The translations under genes and the position numbers were made by a program. From an uncultured Eubacteriales bacterium (lineage in GTDB: Bacteria; Bacillota; Clostridia; Christensenellales; Aristaeellaceae): 52,647 nucleotides of DNA. Shown here piece by piece: positions 23,212 through 32,019 of the stretch. The notes below the pieces were generated by a model that saw only the letters and a program-made list of their open reading frames with translations, was not told the origin of the DNA and did no database searches. The stretch spans positions 1 to 52,647 of the forward strand of contig ONRC01000009.1 in assembly GCA_900320085.1 (NCBI GenBank). Direction: 5' to 3'. Positions within the stretch are counted from its first letter, which is position 1. Each line of letters starts with the position of its first letter.

Positions 23212-24807
23212 TTAACGAAACACCTTTGGCGCGGGGATTTCGCCTCTCCCCCATTGTTCAGCTTCATGGAGGCAGGCAATCAGTTGGTCGGTGGTCAGCT
23301 CCCGCTGGCCGTATTTTTCTTCCCCGACCACGCCCGCCATGCCGTGCCAGAGGCAGGCCAGGGCGGCGTCATCCAGATATAAACCCTCATCACACAGGAT
23401 TGCAGCCAGGATGCCCGTCAGCGCGTCGCCGCTGCCGCCCTTGGCTAAAGCGGGTGTGCCGACGGTGTTGAGATAATACTTGAGCTCGCCGCCGTCCATG
23501 CCGCAGATCACGGAAGCATCGCTTTTCAGGATAGCGGCGCATTCGTACTTTTCCGCAAGCGCGCGGGCGGATTTCAGCCTGTCCTCCAGGATTTCGTCGA
23601 TACGCCAGCCCAGCAGCCGGGCCGCTTCCTCAATGTGCGGCGTGATGACGGCCTTTTCACCCAGCTTCATTTCATGCTTGGAAAGCAGATTCAGCGCATC
23701 CGCGTCCCAGACGGAGGGCTTGTCCGGATTCCACAGCTTCAAAATAAACTGCCAGATTTCTTCGCTCTGCCCCAACCCGCAGCCCACGGCGAACACGTCG
23801 TAAGCAGGCGGATGCTTGATTGCATCCCGGATGTCCACGCACATGGCGTTGGGAACCAGGGTTTGCAGGATGGGGATGATTTCTTTCTCGCAGGCAATCG
23901 TCGTCAGTCCCGCCCCGGCGGTGACGGCGGCCTTGGCGCACATGGCGGCGGCCCCGGCCATGCCCATTTTTCCGGCATAGATCAGCACGCGGCCATTGTC
24001 GCCCTTGTGGGCGTTCAAAGACCGCTTTTCCATCAGCCCCAACGCGGCGGGAAGCAGGGTTTCGCAATTGAGCTCAAGGTCATCCAGGAGCAGCGCGTCA
24101 CAGTTCCAGGGCATCATGGGCCACAGACCAATGTCCGCAACCACGATTTTGCCAACCGCCTCTCGCTCGGGAGTCAGATACAGACCGGGCTTGGGCGTGT
24201 TGAAGGTGACGGTTACATCGGCGTGGACAAAGGGCCATTCCGCTTCCCCTGTTCTGCCGTTGATGCCGCTGGGGATATCCACGGCGACCACGGGCGGCAA
24301 GGGCATTCCCAAATGAAAATCATGATAAGGAGCCAGCGCCATCCGGGACAAAAGCGCATCCTGAATCTTTCCATGGAAACCCGTGCCCAGCAGCGCGTCC
24401 ACATAGCCGTCAAAGGGGCGGTTTGGGCTTTCCCCGTCAAAGGGCCATGCTTCCTCAGGCAATTCGCCCAGGTTCAGGATTTCCACATCGGGCAATTGGC
24501 GCAGCCATTGCAGGTTGGTTTTCGCGTCGGGGGTTTTCGGCTCGCCGTACAGCCAGGCTGTCGCTCTGCCGCCTCGCATGGCGAACAGGCGGGCAGCGGC
24601 CAAGCCGTCGCCGCCGTTGTTGCCCGTGCCGCAAAGGAACAGCACCTGCTTATCTTCGCAGCTTCCGCCCAAAGCTTTTTCCAGTTCGTCCACCACGGCC
24701 ATGGCCGCATGCTCCATCAGCAGGAGGCTGGAAACGCCCAGTTCAAAGGCTTTCTGTTCCGTGCGGCGGGTGTCACCCGGCGTTAAAACGGGGAAAAAAT
24801 CTTTCAT
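23212..24807 (-). CDS. nnr: Bifunctional NAD(P)H-hydrate epimerase / ADP-dependent NAD(P)H-hydrate dehydratase
   Basis: 531 residues, the usual length for the fused enzyme. It repairs hydrated NAD(P)H, a toxic by-product. The N-terminal epimerase (about 1-215) has LLLMEHAAMAVVDELEKAL, FLCGTGNNGGDGLAAARL and VDIPSGINGRTGE. The C-terminal dehydratase (ribokinase-like, about 235-525) has AHKGDNGRVLIYAGKMGMAG, VITPHIEEAARLL, and GTPALAKGGSGDALTG with its catalytic Asp. The start ATG is 24807, directly after the acpS stop. It is the last gene of a five-gene operon. Confidence 0.95.
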   Translation of the reverse strand: MKDFFPVLTPGDTRRTEQKAFELGVSSLLLMEHAAMAVVDELEKALGGSCEDKQVLFLCGTGNNGGDGLAAARLFAMRGGRATAWLYGEPKTPDAKTNLQWLRQLPDVEILNLGELPEEAWPFDGESPNRPFDGYVDALLGTGFHGKIQDALLSRMALAPYHDFHLGMPLPPVVAVDIPSGINGRTGEAEWPFVHADVTVTFNTPKPGLYLTPEREAVGKIVVADIGLWPMMPWNCDALLLDDLELNCETLLPAALGLMEKRSLNAHKGDNGRVLIYAGKMGMAGAAAMCAKAAVTAGAGLTTIACEKEIIPILQTLVPNAMCVDIRDAIKHPPAYDVFAVGCGLGQSEEIWQFILKLWNPDKPSVWDADALNLLSKHEMKLGEKAVITPHIEEAARLLGWRIDEILEDRLKSARALAEKYECAAILKSDASVICGMDGGELKYYLNTVGTPALAKGGSGDALTGILAAILCDEGLYLDDAALACLWHGMAGVVGEEKYGQRELTTDQLIACLHEAEQWGRGEIPAPKVFR

Positions 24808-25182
24808 TTATCCGTTCCTTTCCGCGACGCACACCGCTGCCGCCATGTCCCCTTCATGGGTGATGGAAAGAAAAAAGGTGGAAATTCCACGTTCCTCCGC
24901 CGTCCGGGCGTAGTCCCCGGACAGGGAATAATACGGCGCGCCGTTTGCGTCGTGCAGCACGGAAATATCCCGGATGTCCGCCGCGATGCCGACGCCCAGG
25001 GATTTGGTGAACGCCTCTTTGGCGGCGAAGATCCCCGCCATTGTTTGAGCCGCGCTTTTCCCTTTGCCATGAATATATTCCTGTTCTGCCACGCTGAAAA
25101 AACGGGCGAGAAACCGCCCGTCGGATAACAGCTTTTCCATGCGCGAAATCTCGCACAGGTCGATGCCCACGCCAGCAATCAT
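24808..25182 (-). CDS. acpS: Holo-[acyl-carrier-protein] synthase
   Basis: 124 residues. Transfers 4'-phosphopantetheine from CoA to acyl carrier protein. Seen: GVGIDLCEISRME with the Mg-binding Asp, and FAAKEAFTKSLG with the second acidic ligand and CoA-binding Lys. Normal length. The start overlaps the stop of the P1 peptidase gene by four bases (ATGA), so translation is coupled; the longer reading frame upstream is not used. The nnrDE gene follows without a gap, the usual neighbour of acpS in many Bacillota. Confidence 0.95.
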   Translation of the reverse strand: MIAGVGIDLCEISRMEKLLSDGRFLARFFSVAEQEYIHGKGKSAAQTMAGIFAAKEAFTKSLGVGIAADIRDISVLHDANGAPYYSLSGDYARTAEERGISTFFLSITHEGDMAAAVCVAERNG

Positions 25183-26132
25183 AGCCTGGTATACAGCAGG
25201 GCATTGGCGATGGCCCTGGCGGTCACTTCCGCGGCGGCAGCACACAGCTTCACAAAGTTGACCTCCGCATCCGTGCGGCCCGTGGCCACGGCGAACAGGG
25301 TGTCGCCGTCCATCTGGGTGTGCACGGGGCGGATCGTCCGGGCCAGGCCGTCGTGACTGACGTCGGCCAGGCGGTTGGCCTGCTCCTTGGTCAGCTTGCA
25401 GTCCACGGCCACCACGCCGATGGTGGTGTTGCTGCCGGGGGCGGGAATGCGGATCTGCTGGGGCACCGGGGCATGCCCGTAGAGCAGTCCTTCCGCCAGC
25501 ACGGGCGTGCCGTCCGGCATGTGGGCGCAGCCCAGCACCTCCTGGGTTTCGGGGTGGTACACGTCGCCCACAGCGTTCACCGCTACCACCGCGCCGACGG
25601 TCACGCCTTCGGGCAGGGTGATGGACGCGGAACCGATGCCGCTGTCCTGGGGTACAGCGCCGGGCACCAGCTTGCCCACCGTGGCCCCTGTGCCCGCGCC
25701 GACCTTACCCTGGCTCATGCCCTTGGCGGCGTTCATGCAGGCAGAACGGCCCATGGCCGCGTCGGGACGGATGGAGGGGTCGCCCACGTTCAGGTCAAAC
25801 AGCACGGCGGCGGGCACGATGGGCACATGCACGTTTCCCATGTCCATCCCGCAGCCCATCTGCTCCAGGTAGCGCATCACGCCGCCCGCCGCGTCCAGGC
25901 CAAAGGCGCTGCCACCGGACAAAACGACGGCATTCACCCGCTCCACCAGATTGCCGGGGCGCAGCAAATCCGTTTCCCTTGTGCCAGGGGCCGCGCCGCG
26001 GACGCTCACGCCGCCAATGGCCCCTTCCTTCCGGCACAGCACCACCGTCACGCCGGTCTTGCCCCGCGCGCTTTGGGCGTGGCCAACGCGGATGCCGTGC
26101 ACGTCTGTAATATCTCCCGGATAATAATTCAT
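25179..26132 (-). CDS. P1 (DmpA/BapA) family aminopeptidase-like hydrolase
   Basis: 317 residues. N-terminal-nucleophile hydrolase made as one chain that cuts itself before the nucleophile Ser. Seen: DITDVHGIRVGHAQ at the start, VVLSGGSAFGLDAAGGVM, GKVGAGTGATVGK, and PAPGSNTTIGVVAVD with probable cleavage before Ser234. Members hydrolyse small peptides, some with beta- or D-amino acids; the substrate here is unknown. The ATG at 26132 overlaps the previous stop (TGATG), with GAGGTG upstream. It lies within the five-gene operon between flavin reductase and acpS. Confidence 0.9.
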   Translation of the reverse strand: MNYYPGDITDVHGIRVGHAQSARGKTGVTVVLCRKEGAIGGVSVRGAAPGTRETDLLRPGNLVERVNAVVLSGGSAFGLDAAGGVMRYLEQMGCGMDMGNVHVPIVPAAVLFDLNVGDPSIRPDAAMGRSACMNAAKGMSQGKVGAGTGATVGKLVPGAVPQDSGIGSASITLPEGVTVGAVVAVNAVGDVYHPETQEVLGCAHMPDGTPVLAEGLLYGHAPVPQQIRIPAPGSNTTIGVVAVDCKLTKEQANRLADVSHDGLARTIRPVHTQMDGDTLFAVATGRTDAEVNFVKLCAAAAEVTARAIANALLYTRL

Positions 26133-26752
26133 CAAATCACCTCATTTTGTACAGCCTTTTCAGGCTCGCTCTTCACACCGTCCACGCCCTCAAAATGCTT
26201 TTTCCATTCGCCCATTTCCCCCAGCTTTTCCTTCACGAGGTAATACTGGTACGGGCTGTAGACGACAGGATGGATGCGTTCCAATTGGATGTGTTCCATA
26301 TCCATGCCCCGATACGCTTCGTCAATCTGAATATTGACCACTTCTGCCAGAAAGAAATCGGCGCCGTCCAGGGGGATATGTTTCTTTACCCTGCATTCAT
26401 AAATCCAGTGGCTTTCCCCGATCACGGGCACGTCCACCTTGCGTCCCAGCTCCACGGTGTAAGGGACGTCCCGCTTCGGCCCGTTTTCACCCCTGGTGGT
26501 GCCAAAGTAATCCGCCAGCCAAAGGTTATCATCGGTGATCATATTCGCGGAGAAGCAACCCTCCCGCAGGATGTTGGTTTTCGTCAGCTTACTGCCGCCG
26601 ATGGTCATCATCAGGCAGGGGCCGCCGTCCGCGGAAAAGCCCAGCCAGGTAATGATGCAGAAGTTAGGCGTGCCGTCCTCGTTATTGGTGCCGATCATAT
26701 ACATAGGCTGGGGGCTGAACACAAAACCAGGCTGCAAATCGAAACGCTTCAT
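26132..26752 (-). CDS. Flavin reductase-like domain protein
   Basis: 206 residues. FMN-binding split-barrel protein of the flavin reductase family. Seen: PMYMIGTNNEDGTPNFCIIT, CLMMTIGGSKLTKTNILREG and CFSANMITDDNLWLADYFGT, a common set in clostridial members. It may reduce flavin or bind FMN; no partner oxygenase is visible, so it may act as an oxidoreductase by itself. Start at 26752, one base after the nitroreductase stop; the reading frame is open further upstream but overlaps that gene. The C-terminus is charged. Confidence 0.88.
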   Translation of the reverse strand: MKRFDLQPGFVFSPQPMYMIGTNNEDGTPNFCIITWLGFSADGGPCLMMTIGGSKLTKTNILREGCFSANMITDDNLWLADYFGTTRGENGPKRDVPYTVELGRKVDVPVIGESHWIYECRVKKHIPLDGADFFLAEVVNIQIDEAYRGMDMEHIQLERIHPVVYSPYQYYLVKEKLGEMGEWKKHFEGVDGVKSEPEKAVQNEVI

Positions 26753-26753
26753 C

Positions 26754-27287
26754 TTAGTTTTCCTTTCGGAACCCATTGAACCAAGCGCGTTCCTCAAACG
26801 TTTTTTTCTTGGGCGGCTTCGGCTCATCCTCCGCCACGCCCACAGGCAGGATGCACACCAGTTCGTAATCCTCCGGCACACCCAGTATACGTGCTATTTT
26901 GTCCCCGATCCTGTCCGTGTCGGTGATATGGCCCTCATACCAACAGCTTTGATACCCCAGCGCGGTGATCGCCAGCAGCATGTTTTCGATGGCTGCGGCG
27001 TAATCCTGCACAGCAAAGCACCGGTCGCGGTAGGCAATGATCTTTTGGCTCAGCACACAAATCATCGCCGGAGCGGTTTCCCCCACCGGCGGGTCGATCA
27101 CCGCGTGAAGCCGCTGTAATATGGCTGGTTCATCCACGGCAATCAGACTCACGGTCTGTTTGTTGCACCCGGACGGCGCGGCCAGCCCCGCTTCCAGGAT
27201 GGTCATTAAATCCTCTTTCGGGATCGGCACAGCCTTGTATTTCCCGCGATAACTGCGGCGTGCCAATATCGTTTCGATAGCGTCCAT
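26754..27287 (-). CDS. Nitroreductase-family protein
   Basis: 177 residues. FMN-dependent nitroreductase fold. Seen: IETILARRSYRGKYKAVPIP (the N-terminal RRS motif that binds FMN phosphate), LEAGLAAPSGCNKQTVSLIA, DYAAAIENMLLAITALGYQS and WYEGHI, then GVPEDYELVCILPVGVAEDE. The substrate cannot be told. The start is 27287 because AAGGAG lies 7 bases upstream; an open stretch of 58 more codons reaches beyond the promoter. First gene of the operon with flavin reductase, P1 peptidase, acpS and nnrDE. Confidence 0.9.
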   Translation of the reverse strand: MDAIETILARRSYRGKYKAVPIPKEDLMTILEAGLAAPSGCNKQTVSLIAVDEPAILQRLHAVIDPPVGETAPAMICVLSQKIIAYRDRCFAVQDYAAAIENMLLAITALGYQSCWYEGHITDTDRIGDKIARILGVPEDYELVCILPVGVAEDEPKPPKKKTFEERAWFNGFRKEN

Positions 27288-27354
27288 TGGTCGCTCCTTC
27301 CCAGCTTGTGATGAAACGGTCAGTTTTACAAGCATTTTTCCTTCATTCAGATTT

Positions 27355-27383
27355 ATTATATCATTCCTCATCCGGATTGGCAA
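27355..27383 (-). promoter_or_regulatory. Promoter of the nitroreductase-to-nnrDE operon
   Basis: TTGCCA, 17-base spacer, TATAAT on the minus strand, about 68 bases before the first gene. Confidence 0.85.
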
Positions 27384-27455
27384 TAAATGCAGCGCAGGTT
27401 TTTCCGCCAGCCAAAAGCCGTTATGCCGTCGAAAACCTTCAGGAACAGAAAAGAA

Positions 27456-27497
27456 AACCATCCGGTATCTGCCGCAATGGACTGATGCCGGATGGTT
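27456..27497 (-). terminator. Terminator after the WG-repeat-like gene pair
   Basis: AACCATCCGGTATC and GATGCCGGATGGTT form a stem; on the minus strand it is followed by a T-rich run (TTCTTTTCTG). Confidence 0.8.
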
Positions 27498-27518
27498 CTG
27501 TTACGCGGGATACCGCGC

Positions 27519-28931
27519 TTACTCGGGAATCTTATACAGGTCGTATCCGCTGTTCTTCGTTTTTACGATGATTCTGTCATCATCCGTGATGCTGATGTTG
27601 GAGTAGTACTGGGGCAGGAAGTTGTTGCCGTACCAGTTAATGACGGACGTACCATAGCTGAATTGCGCGACCAGCAGGTATCCGCTGCCGCGGGATTTGC
27701 TGATCGTTCCGTACAGCGATTTGAGGGTTCCGTCCGGAGCGGCGTACTTGGTCGTGGTGGTTTTCTCCACCTTGTTGGAAGTGAAGAACGTGGGGCCGTA
27801 ATGGTCGATCTTTCCCTCCGTCCCAAAATCAGGAACGGAAATCAGCTTCCGGGTCGCAACTTCGTAGCAATAGTACGCCCCATCCTTCATCACGGGGATA
27901 TATCCGTGGCCGATGAAACGGTCCATCGCATTCTTGTTTTCCAGAATGTCGTCAAACATGCAGGGCAGGATCATCCGCTTTTCGCGGCAGGAATACAAGC
28001 CCTTTTTCCCGTTGGAAGCGCTGGTGATGATGGCATAGTCCATGGAAACAGAGGAAACCGACGCATACCACATCGGGAAAATCACTTCGCCCTTCGTGGT
28101 GATCAGAGAATTCATTTCCCTGCCCTGCAGGTCGATCCGGGTGGCAATCAGCAGCAATTCATCCTCGGTCTGCACTTCGGTCACCTTGGAACAGCCATCC
28201 AGGATGATTTCGCCCGTTGCCAGATTGAACACGGCCCAATTCTTGATCGCATAGACGCTGGCCGTCAGATTCTTTGCGCCGATATCCACGATTTGCGCGT
28301 CCTGATCGTACATGGTGATGCCGTTCTCCCGGTTTTGGACGGAAAGGTATTCTCCGTGGGCTTTGGCGTCCTTGAATTCATCCTGGCTCAGGGAAGCAAC
28401 CTGGCGGAGAGAACCGTCCGCGTCCCGAAAGAAAAGATCACAGTGCACGATGCGATAATAGTTCGTTTTATCGGGCGTGTAATCGTTGTCCGCCGCATTG
28501 CCCTTCTCCAGCACCCAGCCTGCAATCCAAAGTGGCGAATACGCCTTGAACGTTCCGTAAGCGTAGGCGGTGAGCAACGTGCCGTCAAGCGTCATCAGGG
28601 CATTGCAGTTAAGATCGTCTACAGCCGCTTCTTCCGACGTTGCCTCAGGGCGCGGCCCACCGCTGACGCTCAAATAGGCATAATCCAGATAGGAAATGGT
28701 TTTATATTCCAGCGGAACGACGACGTTCGCGTCGGTGTCGTATACGCCCCATTGAAAGGTCTTGGGATCCTGGGCAAGCAACAGATGGGTGTTGGGAACC
28801 TGCGTCAGGTTTTCCATCCGCTTGAGGAGCCGCTCCGCCTTGACGTCTGCTGCCGCCGGCTGGAGAAAGCCAGTCAGCATCGCGCACAGCACAAGCAGAC
28901 AAACGAGCCATATCTGCTTTTTATCCTTCAT
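27519..28931 (-). CDS. Secreted WG-repeat-like protein, copy 1
   Basis: 470 residues. Signal peptide 1-28 (LVCLLVLCAMLTGFLQPAAA). The rest is built of short beta units reading roughly 'running text - G - Y/L - D - x - VxPxxY', such as WGVYDTDANVVVPLEYKTIS, GEVIFPMWYASVSSVSMDYA and GLYSCREKRMILPCMFDDIL. These resemble WG/KWG beta repeats. It is a clear paralogue of the next gene: same length, same order (GEYLSVQNRENGITMYDQD against GEYIAIVNREQAINLYDSS). No enzyme motif; probably an exported binding or surface protein. It follows the other copy by 14 bases in one operon. Confidence 0.7.
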   Translation of the reverse strand: MKDKKQIWLVCLLVLCAMLTGFLQPAAADVKAERLLKRMENLTQVPNTHLLLAQDPKTFQWGVYDTDANVVVPLEYKTISYLDYAYLSVSGGPRPEATSEEAAVDDLNCNALMTLDGTLLTAYAYGTFKAYSPLWIAGWVLEKGNAADNDYTPDKTNYYRIVHCDLFFRDADGSLRQVASLSQDEFKDAKAHGEYLSVQNRENGITMYDQDAQIVDIGAKNLTASVYAIKNWAVFNLATGEIILDGCSKVTEVQTEDELLLIATRIDLQGREMNSLITTKGEVIFPMWYASVSSVSMDYAIITSASNGKKGLYSCREKRMILPCMFDDILENKNAMDRFIGHGYIPVMKDGAYYCYEVATRKLISVPDFGTEGKIDHYGPTFFTSNKVEKTTTTKYAAPDGTLKSLYGTISKSRGSGYLLVAQFSYGTSVINWYGNNFLPQYYSNISITDDDRIIVKTKNSGYDLYKIPE

Positions 28932-28945
28932 GGCAGCCTCCGTTT

Positions 28946-30304
28946 TCAGCGGGTCACGGTATCCAATTGCAGACCGGTGCTGGTGCGGATGATCGCCTGG
29001 GTATCATCGGTCACGATGATGTCCTTATAATGGTTCACAGGAACGACAATAACGCCATGCCAGTCAACCAAACCGAAGGAAGCGCCTTTTTTCACCTCCA
29101 GCAGGGAACCGTTGCCGCGGGTGGCCAGCACTTCATCAGCATCCACCGTATTGACCGCGCCATCGGCGGCCACGATCGTCAGATCGCCTTCCACCGTCGT
29201 GTAGATCAGGCAGCAGCCGATGTTCGTGACAGCACGCTTGGCGTATTTGGGGGCGCAGCTTTCCACATCGTTGGCCACATCATAGAAGCCCAGTTTTCCA
29301 TCCTTTTCCACGCACACATAGCCGTTATGCACATATTTATCCAAATCAGTGTTGCTGGATACAATGGCGGAATAGGCGCAGGGAACGATCATGCGGCCTT
29401 CGTCCAGAGAGTAAACGCCCTGCCGCTTTTCCAGATCAGCCACAACGACGCAATGATCGGTCAGGTCGATGATTTCATATTCCGGAGGAAGCAGTACGGT
29501 GCCGTCGGCGGTCATCAGGCAGGCAAGTTTCGTGCCATCCAGCGCAACGCGGTTGCCCCTGACAAGCATACGGTCGCTTTGATTGACTTCCGTAACGTCT
29601 GCATAGCCGTCGCCCAGGACACGTTTGTCCAGCAGGCTGATGATCTGATAGTTTTTGATTTCATACAAAGGTTTATTGGCAGCTGTCAACGCGACGTTAA
29701 CGGGCTGGAAGCTGCTGTCGTAGAGATTGATCGCCTGTTCACGATTGACGATCGCGATGTATTCGCCATGAATCGCAGCGTCCGCATAAGCGTCCCGATC
29801 CAGAGAAGCCACAGGCTCCAGGTTTTCCGCTGCTTCATCGGTCACATAGAAGAGATCAATGCGTTCATATTGATAGTTTTTGGCGCCGATCTTGATGTCC
29901 TTGTCAGCGTCGGCTACCTCCTGCGGGTTGATGACGAAGGCGGCGACCCAATGGCTGTTGAACACCTTGAAGCTACCGTAAGCCGCCTGGCTGATCATAC
30001 GGCCGTCGATGGTCCACAGTGCTTTATCGTCCACGGCTTCCTTGCTATTATAGGCATTGAAAAAGCCGTTGGAGAGATAGTCGATAAAAGCGTACTTGCA
30101 GGGGATGATTTCCTCGCCGGAAGTGGTGAACAGTCCGCGCAGATTGTCCTGTTTGGACTCGATCACCAGGCGATTGGTGCCCGGCACCTGCTGAATCAGG
30201 GTCATATACTGAAACACAGTGTCCAGCTTTGCCTCCGCGGCAGCGCCTGTGACCATCAGCATGAGGATCAGTCCCGCACACAGGATTTTTGTCAGTTGTT
30301 TCAT
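28946..30304 (-). CDS. Secreted WG-repeat-like protein, copy 2
   Basis: 452 residues. Signal peptide 1-23 (LCAGLILMLMVTGAAAEA). Beta-repeat protein like the next gene downstream, with units such as GLFTTSGEEIIPCKYAFIDY, GTVLLPPEYEIIDLTDHCVV and GVYSLDEGRMIVPCAYSAIV. It has a final unit FGLVDWHGVIVVPVNHYKDI. Start 30304 is chosen because AAAGGAG lies 8 bases upstream; a GTG six codons earlier lies inside that site. First gene of the pair. Function unknown; the two copies likely arose by tandem duplication and have since diverged a good deal. Confidence 0.7.
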   Translation of the reverse strand: MKQLTKILCAGLILMLMVTGAAAEAKLDTVFQYMTLIQQVPGTNRLVIESKQDNLRGLFTTSGEEIIPCKYAFIDYLSNGFFNAYNSKEAVDDKALWTIDGRMISQAAYGSFKVFNSHWVAAFVINPQEVADADKDIKIGAKNYQYERIDLFYVTDEAAENLEPVASLDRDAYADAAIHGEYIAIVNREQAINLYDSSFQPVNVALTAANKPLYEIKNYQIISLLDKRVLGDGYADVTEVNQSDRMLVRGNRVALDGTKLACLMTADGTVLLPPEYEIIDLTDHCVVVADLEKRQGVYSLDEGRMIVPCAYSAIVSSNTDLDKYVHNGYVCVEKDGKLGFYDVANDVESCAPKYAKRAVTNIGCCLIYTTVEGDLTIVAADGAVNTVDADEVLATRGNGSLLEVKKGASFGLVDWHGVIVVPVNHYKDIIVTDDTQAIIRTSTGLQLDTVTR

Positions 30305-30478
30305 TGATGTAGCTCCTTTCACATTTTCTGAAGGCTTTGTTTATTTCCATATTGTTTCTGTTTTTCCTTCCTGACGAAACAAGCATCCGAAGGTTTTCAG
30401 AACAATAAGGTACGCGAAAAATGATCATCAGGGCATGGGTTCATTGAACTTGCCGTATTCCATACCGCAATCCATCCG

Positions 30479-31828
30479 TCAATCTCTCCTGAAAATATCG
30501 CGGGTATATACCTTGTCCCGCACATCATCCAGCACAGCGTCATACCGGTTGGCGATGATGCAGCCACACATTTTCTTGAATATTCTCAAGTCGTTTACGA
30601 CCTGTGAGCCGAAAAAAGTCGAACCGTTTTCAAGCGTCGGTTCATAAATCACCACTTCCGCGCCTTTGGCTTTGATGCGCTTCATGACGCCCTGGATGGA
30701 GGAATGGCGGAAATTATCGCTGTTGGCTTTCATGGTCAGCCGATAGATACCGATTACAATGTCTTTTTGCTTTTCCACCTGCGCCGCGGAACAGTCCGCG
30801 CTGTTGCCACAGCTTCCGGCGATTTCCAGTACCCGGTCGGCGATAAAATCCTTTCGGGTACGGTTGGATTCCACGATAGCCTGGATCAGATTCTGCGGCA
30901 CATCCATATAGTTGGCTAGCAGCTGCTTGGTATCCTTGGGCAGACAGTAGCCGCCGTAGCCGAAGGACGGATTGTTATAATAGTCGCCCACCCGGGGATC
31001 AAGGCAGACGCCCTTGATGATCGGCGCGGTTTTCAGTCCTTTCGCTTCGGCATAGGTATCCAGCTCGTTAAAAAACGAAATGCGAAGGGCCAGGTAAGTA
31101 TTCACGAACAGCTTGGTTGCTTCGGCCTCAGTGCAGCCCATAAACAGGGTTTCCACATCCGCCTTGACCGCTCCCTGCCGCAGAAGGCCGGCAAAGATTT
31201 CCGCCTGGGGCCGGGTATTTGGGTCACAGCCAACGATGATGCGGCTGGGATACAGATTGTCATACAGCGCCTTGGATTCCCGCAGGAATTCCGGACTGAA
31301 CAGGATGCGGTCCGTCTGGAACATCCCGCGCACGTGGGCGGTGTATCCCACGGGAACGGTGGATTTGATGATGATCGTGGGCGCGTCCTCCGGGTGCTTT
31401 GTGCTGTCCAGCACCAGGCGAATCACGGTTTCCACGGCGGAGCAGTCGAAAAAGTTCTGTTTGGGATCGTAGTTCGTCGGCGCCGCGATTACCACGAAAT
31501 CCGCGTCCGCATAGGCAGCCGCGCCATCGGTGGTAGCAGTCAGACGCAGCGGACGCTTGCCCGTTTTCGCTTCCTCCAGGTAATTTTCAATATCATCATC
31601 CTGAATGGGAGAAACAAACCGTTTCAGCTTTTCCACTTTTTCCGGCACAATATCCACAGCGGTCACTTCGTTATGCTGCGACAGCAGAACCGCCAGCGAC
31701 AGGCCCACGTAACCCATCCCGGCAACAGCGATCTTATACCGTTTCTTCCCAAGCGTTTCCTGTGGAAGAAACAGAGCTGAGGACTGTAAATCCGATGCTT
31801 CAGAAAGGGTCAATGAAAGCTTCTTCAT
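30479..31828 (-). CDS. ugd: UDP-glucose 6-dehydrogenase
   Basis: 449 residues. NAD-dependent two-step oxidation of UDP-glucose to UDP-glucuronate for capsule or wall glycans. Seen: [20 protein letters not shown] (Rossmann), [36 protein letters not shown] and the active site [18 protein letters not shown] with the catalytic Cys, closest in wording to E. coli Ugd rather than to UDP-ManNAc dehydrogenases. It is longer at the N-terminus than usual (about 45 residues before the Rossmann part). Start 31828 with GGAAGGG upstream, at the long side of spacing. No glycan cluster around it. Confidence 0.92.
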   Translation of the reverse strand: MKKLSLTLSEASDLQSSALFLPQETLGKKRYKIAVAGMGYVGLSLAVLLSQHNEVTAVDIVPEKVEKLKRFVSPIQDDDIENYLEEAKTGKRPLRLTATTDGAAAYADADFVVIAAPTNYDPKQNFFDCSAVETVIRLVLDSTKHPEDAPTIIIKSTVPVGYTAHVRGMFQTDRILFSPEFLRESKALYDNLYPSRIIVGCDPNTRPQAEIFAGLLRQGAVKADVETLFMGCTEAEATKLFVNTYLALRISFFNELDTYAEAKGLKTAPIIKGVCLDPRVGDYYNNPSFGYGGYCLPKDTKQLLANYMDVPQNLIQAIVESNRTRKDFIADRVLEIAGSCGNSADCSAAQVEKQKDIVIGIYRLTMKANSDNFRHSSIQGVMKRIKAKGAEVVIYEPTLENGSTFFGSQVVNDLRIFKKMCGCIIANRYDAVLDDVRDKVYTRDIFRRD

Positions 31829-32019
31829 GTACGGTTGTAATCCCTTCCTGTAAAAGGTTAAACACAGGATGAATGTATGGGAAATCTTGTTCAGTATATC
31901 AGAAGCTGCAGTATTTGTCAATTCGCAAGGAAATATATGACATTCTTACGCGGAAAAACGGCACCGCCGATCAGCTTCAAGCCGCCCGGCGGTAAACCAA
32001 GCCGTATTTGCCTCTGCGC

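Noticed and set aside
28967..30307. Plus-strand frame of 446 codons opposite the second WG-like gene
   Set aside because: Antisense shadow; the minus-strand frame has a signal peptide, ribosome binding site and a paralogue next door.
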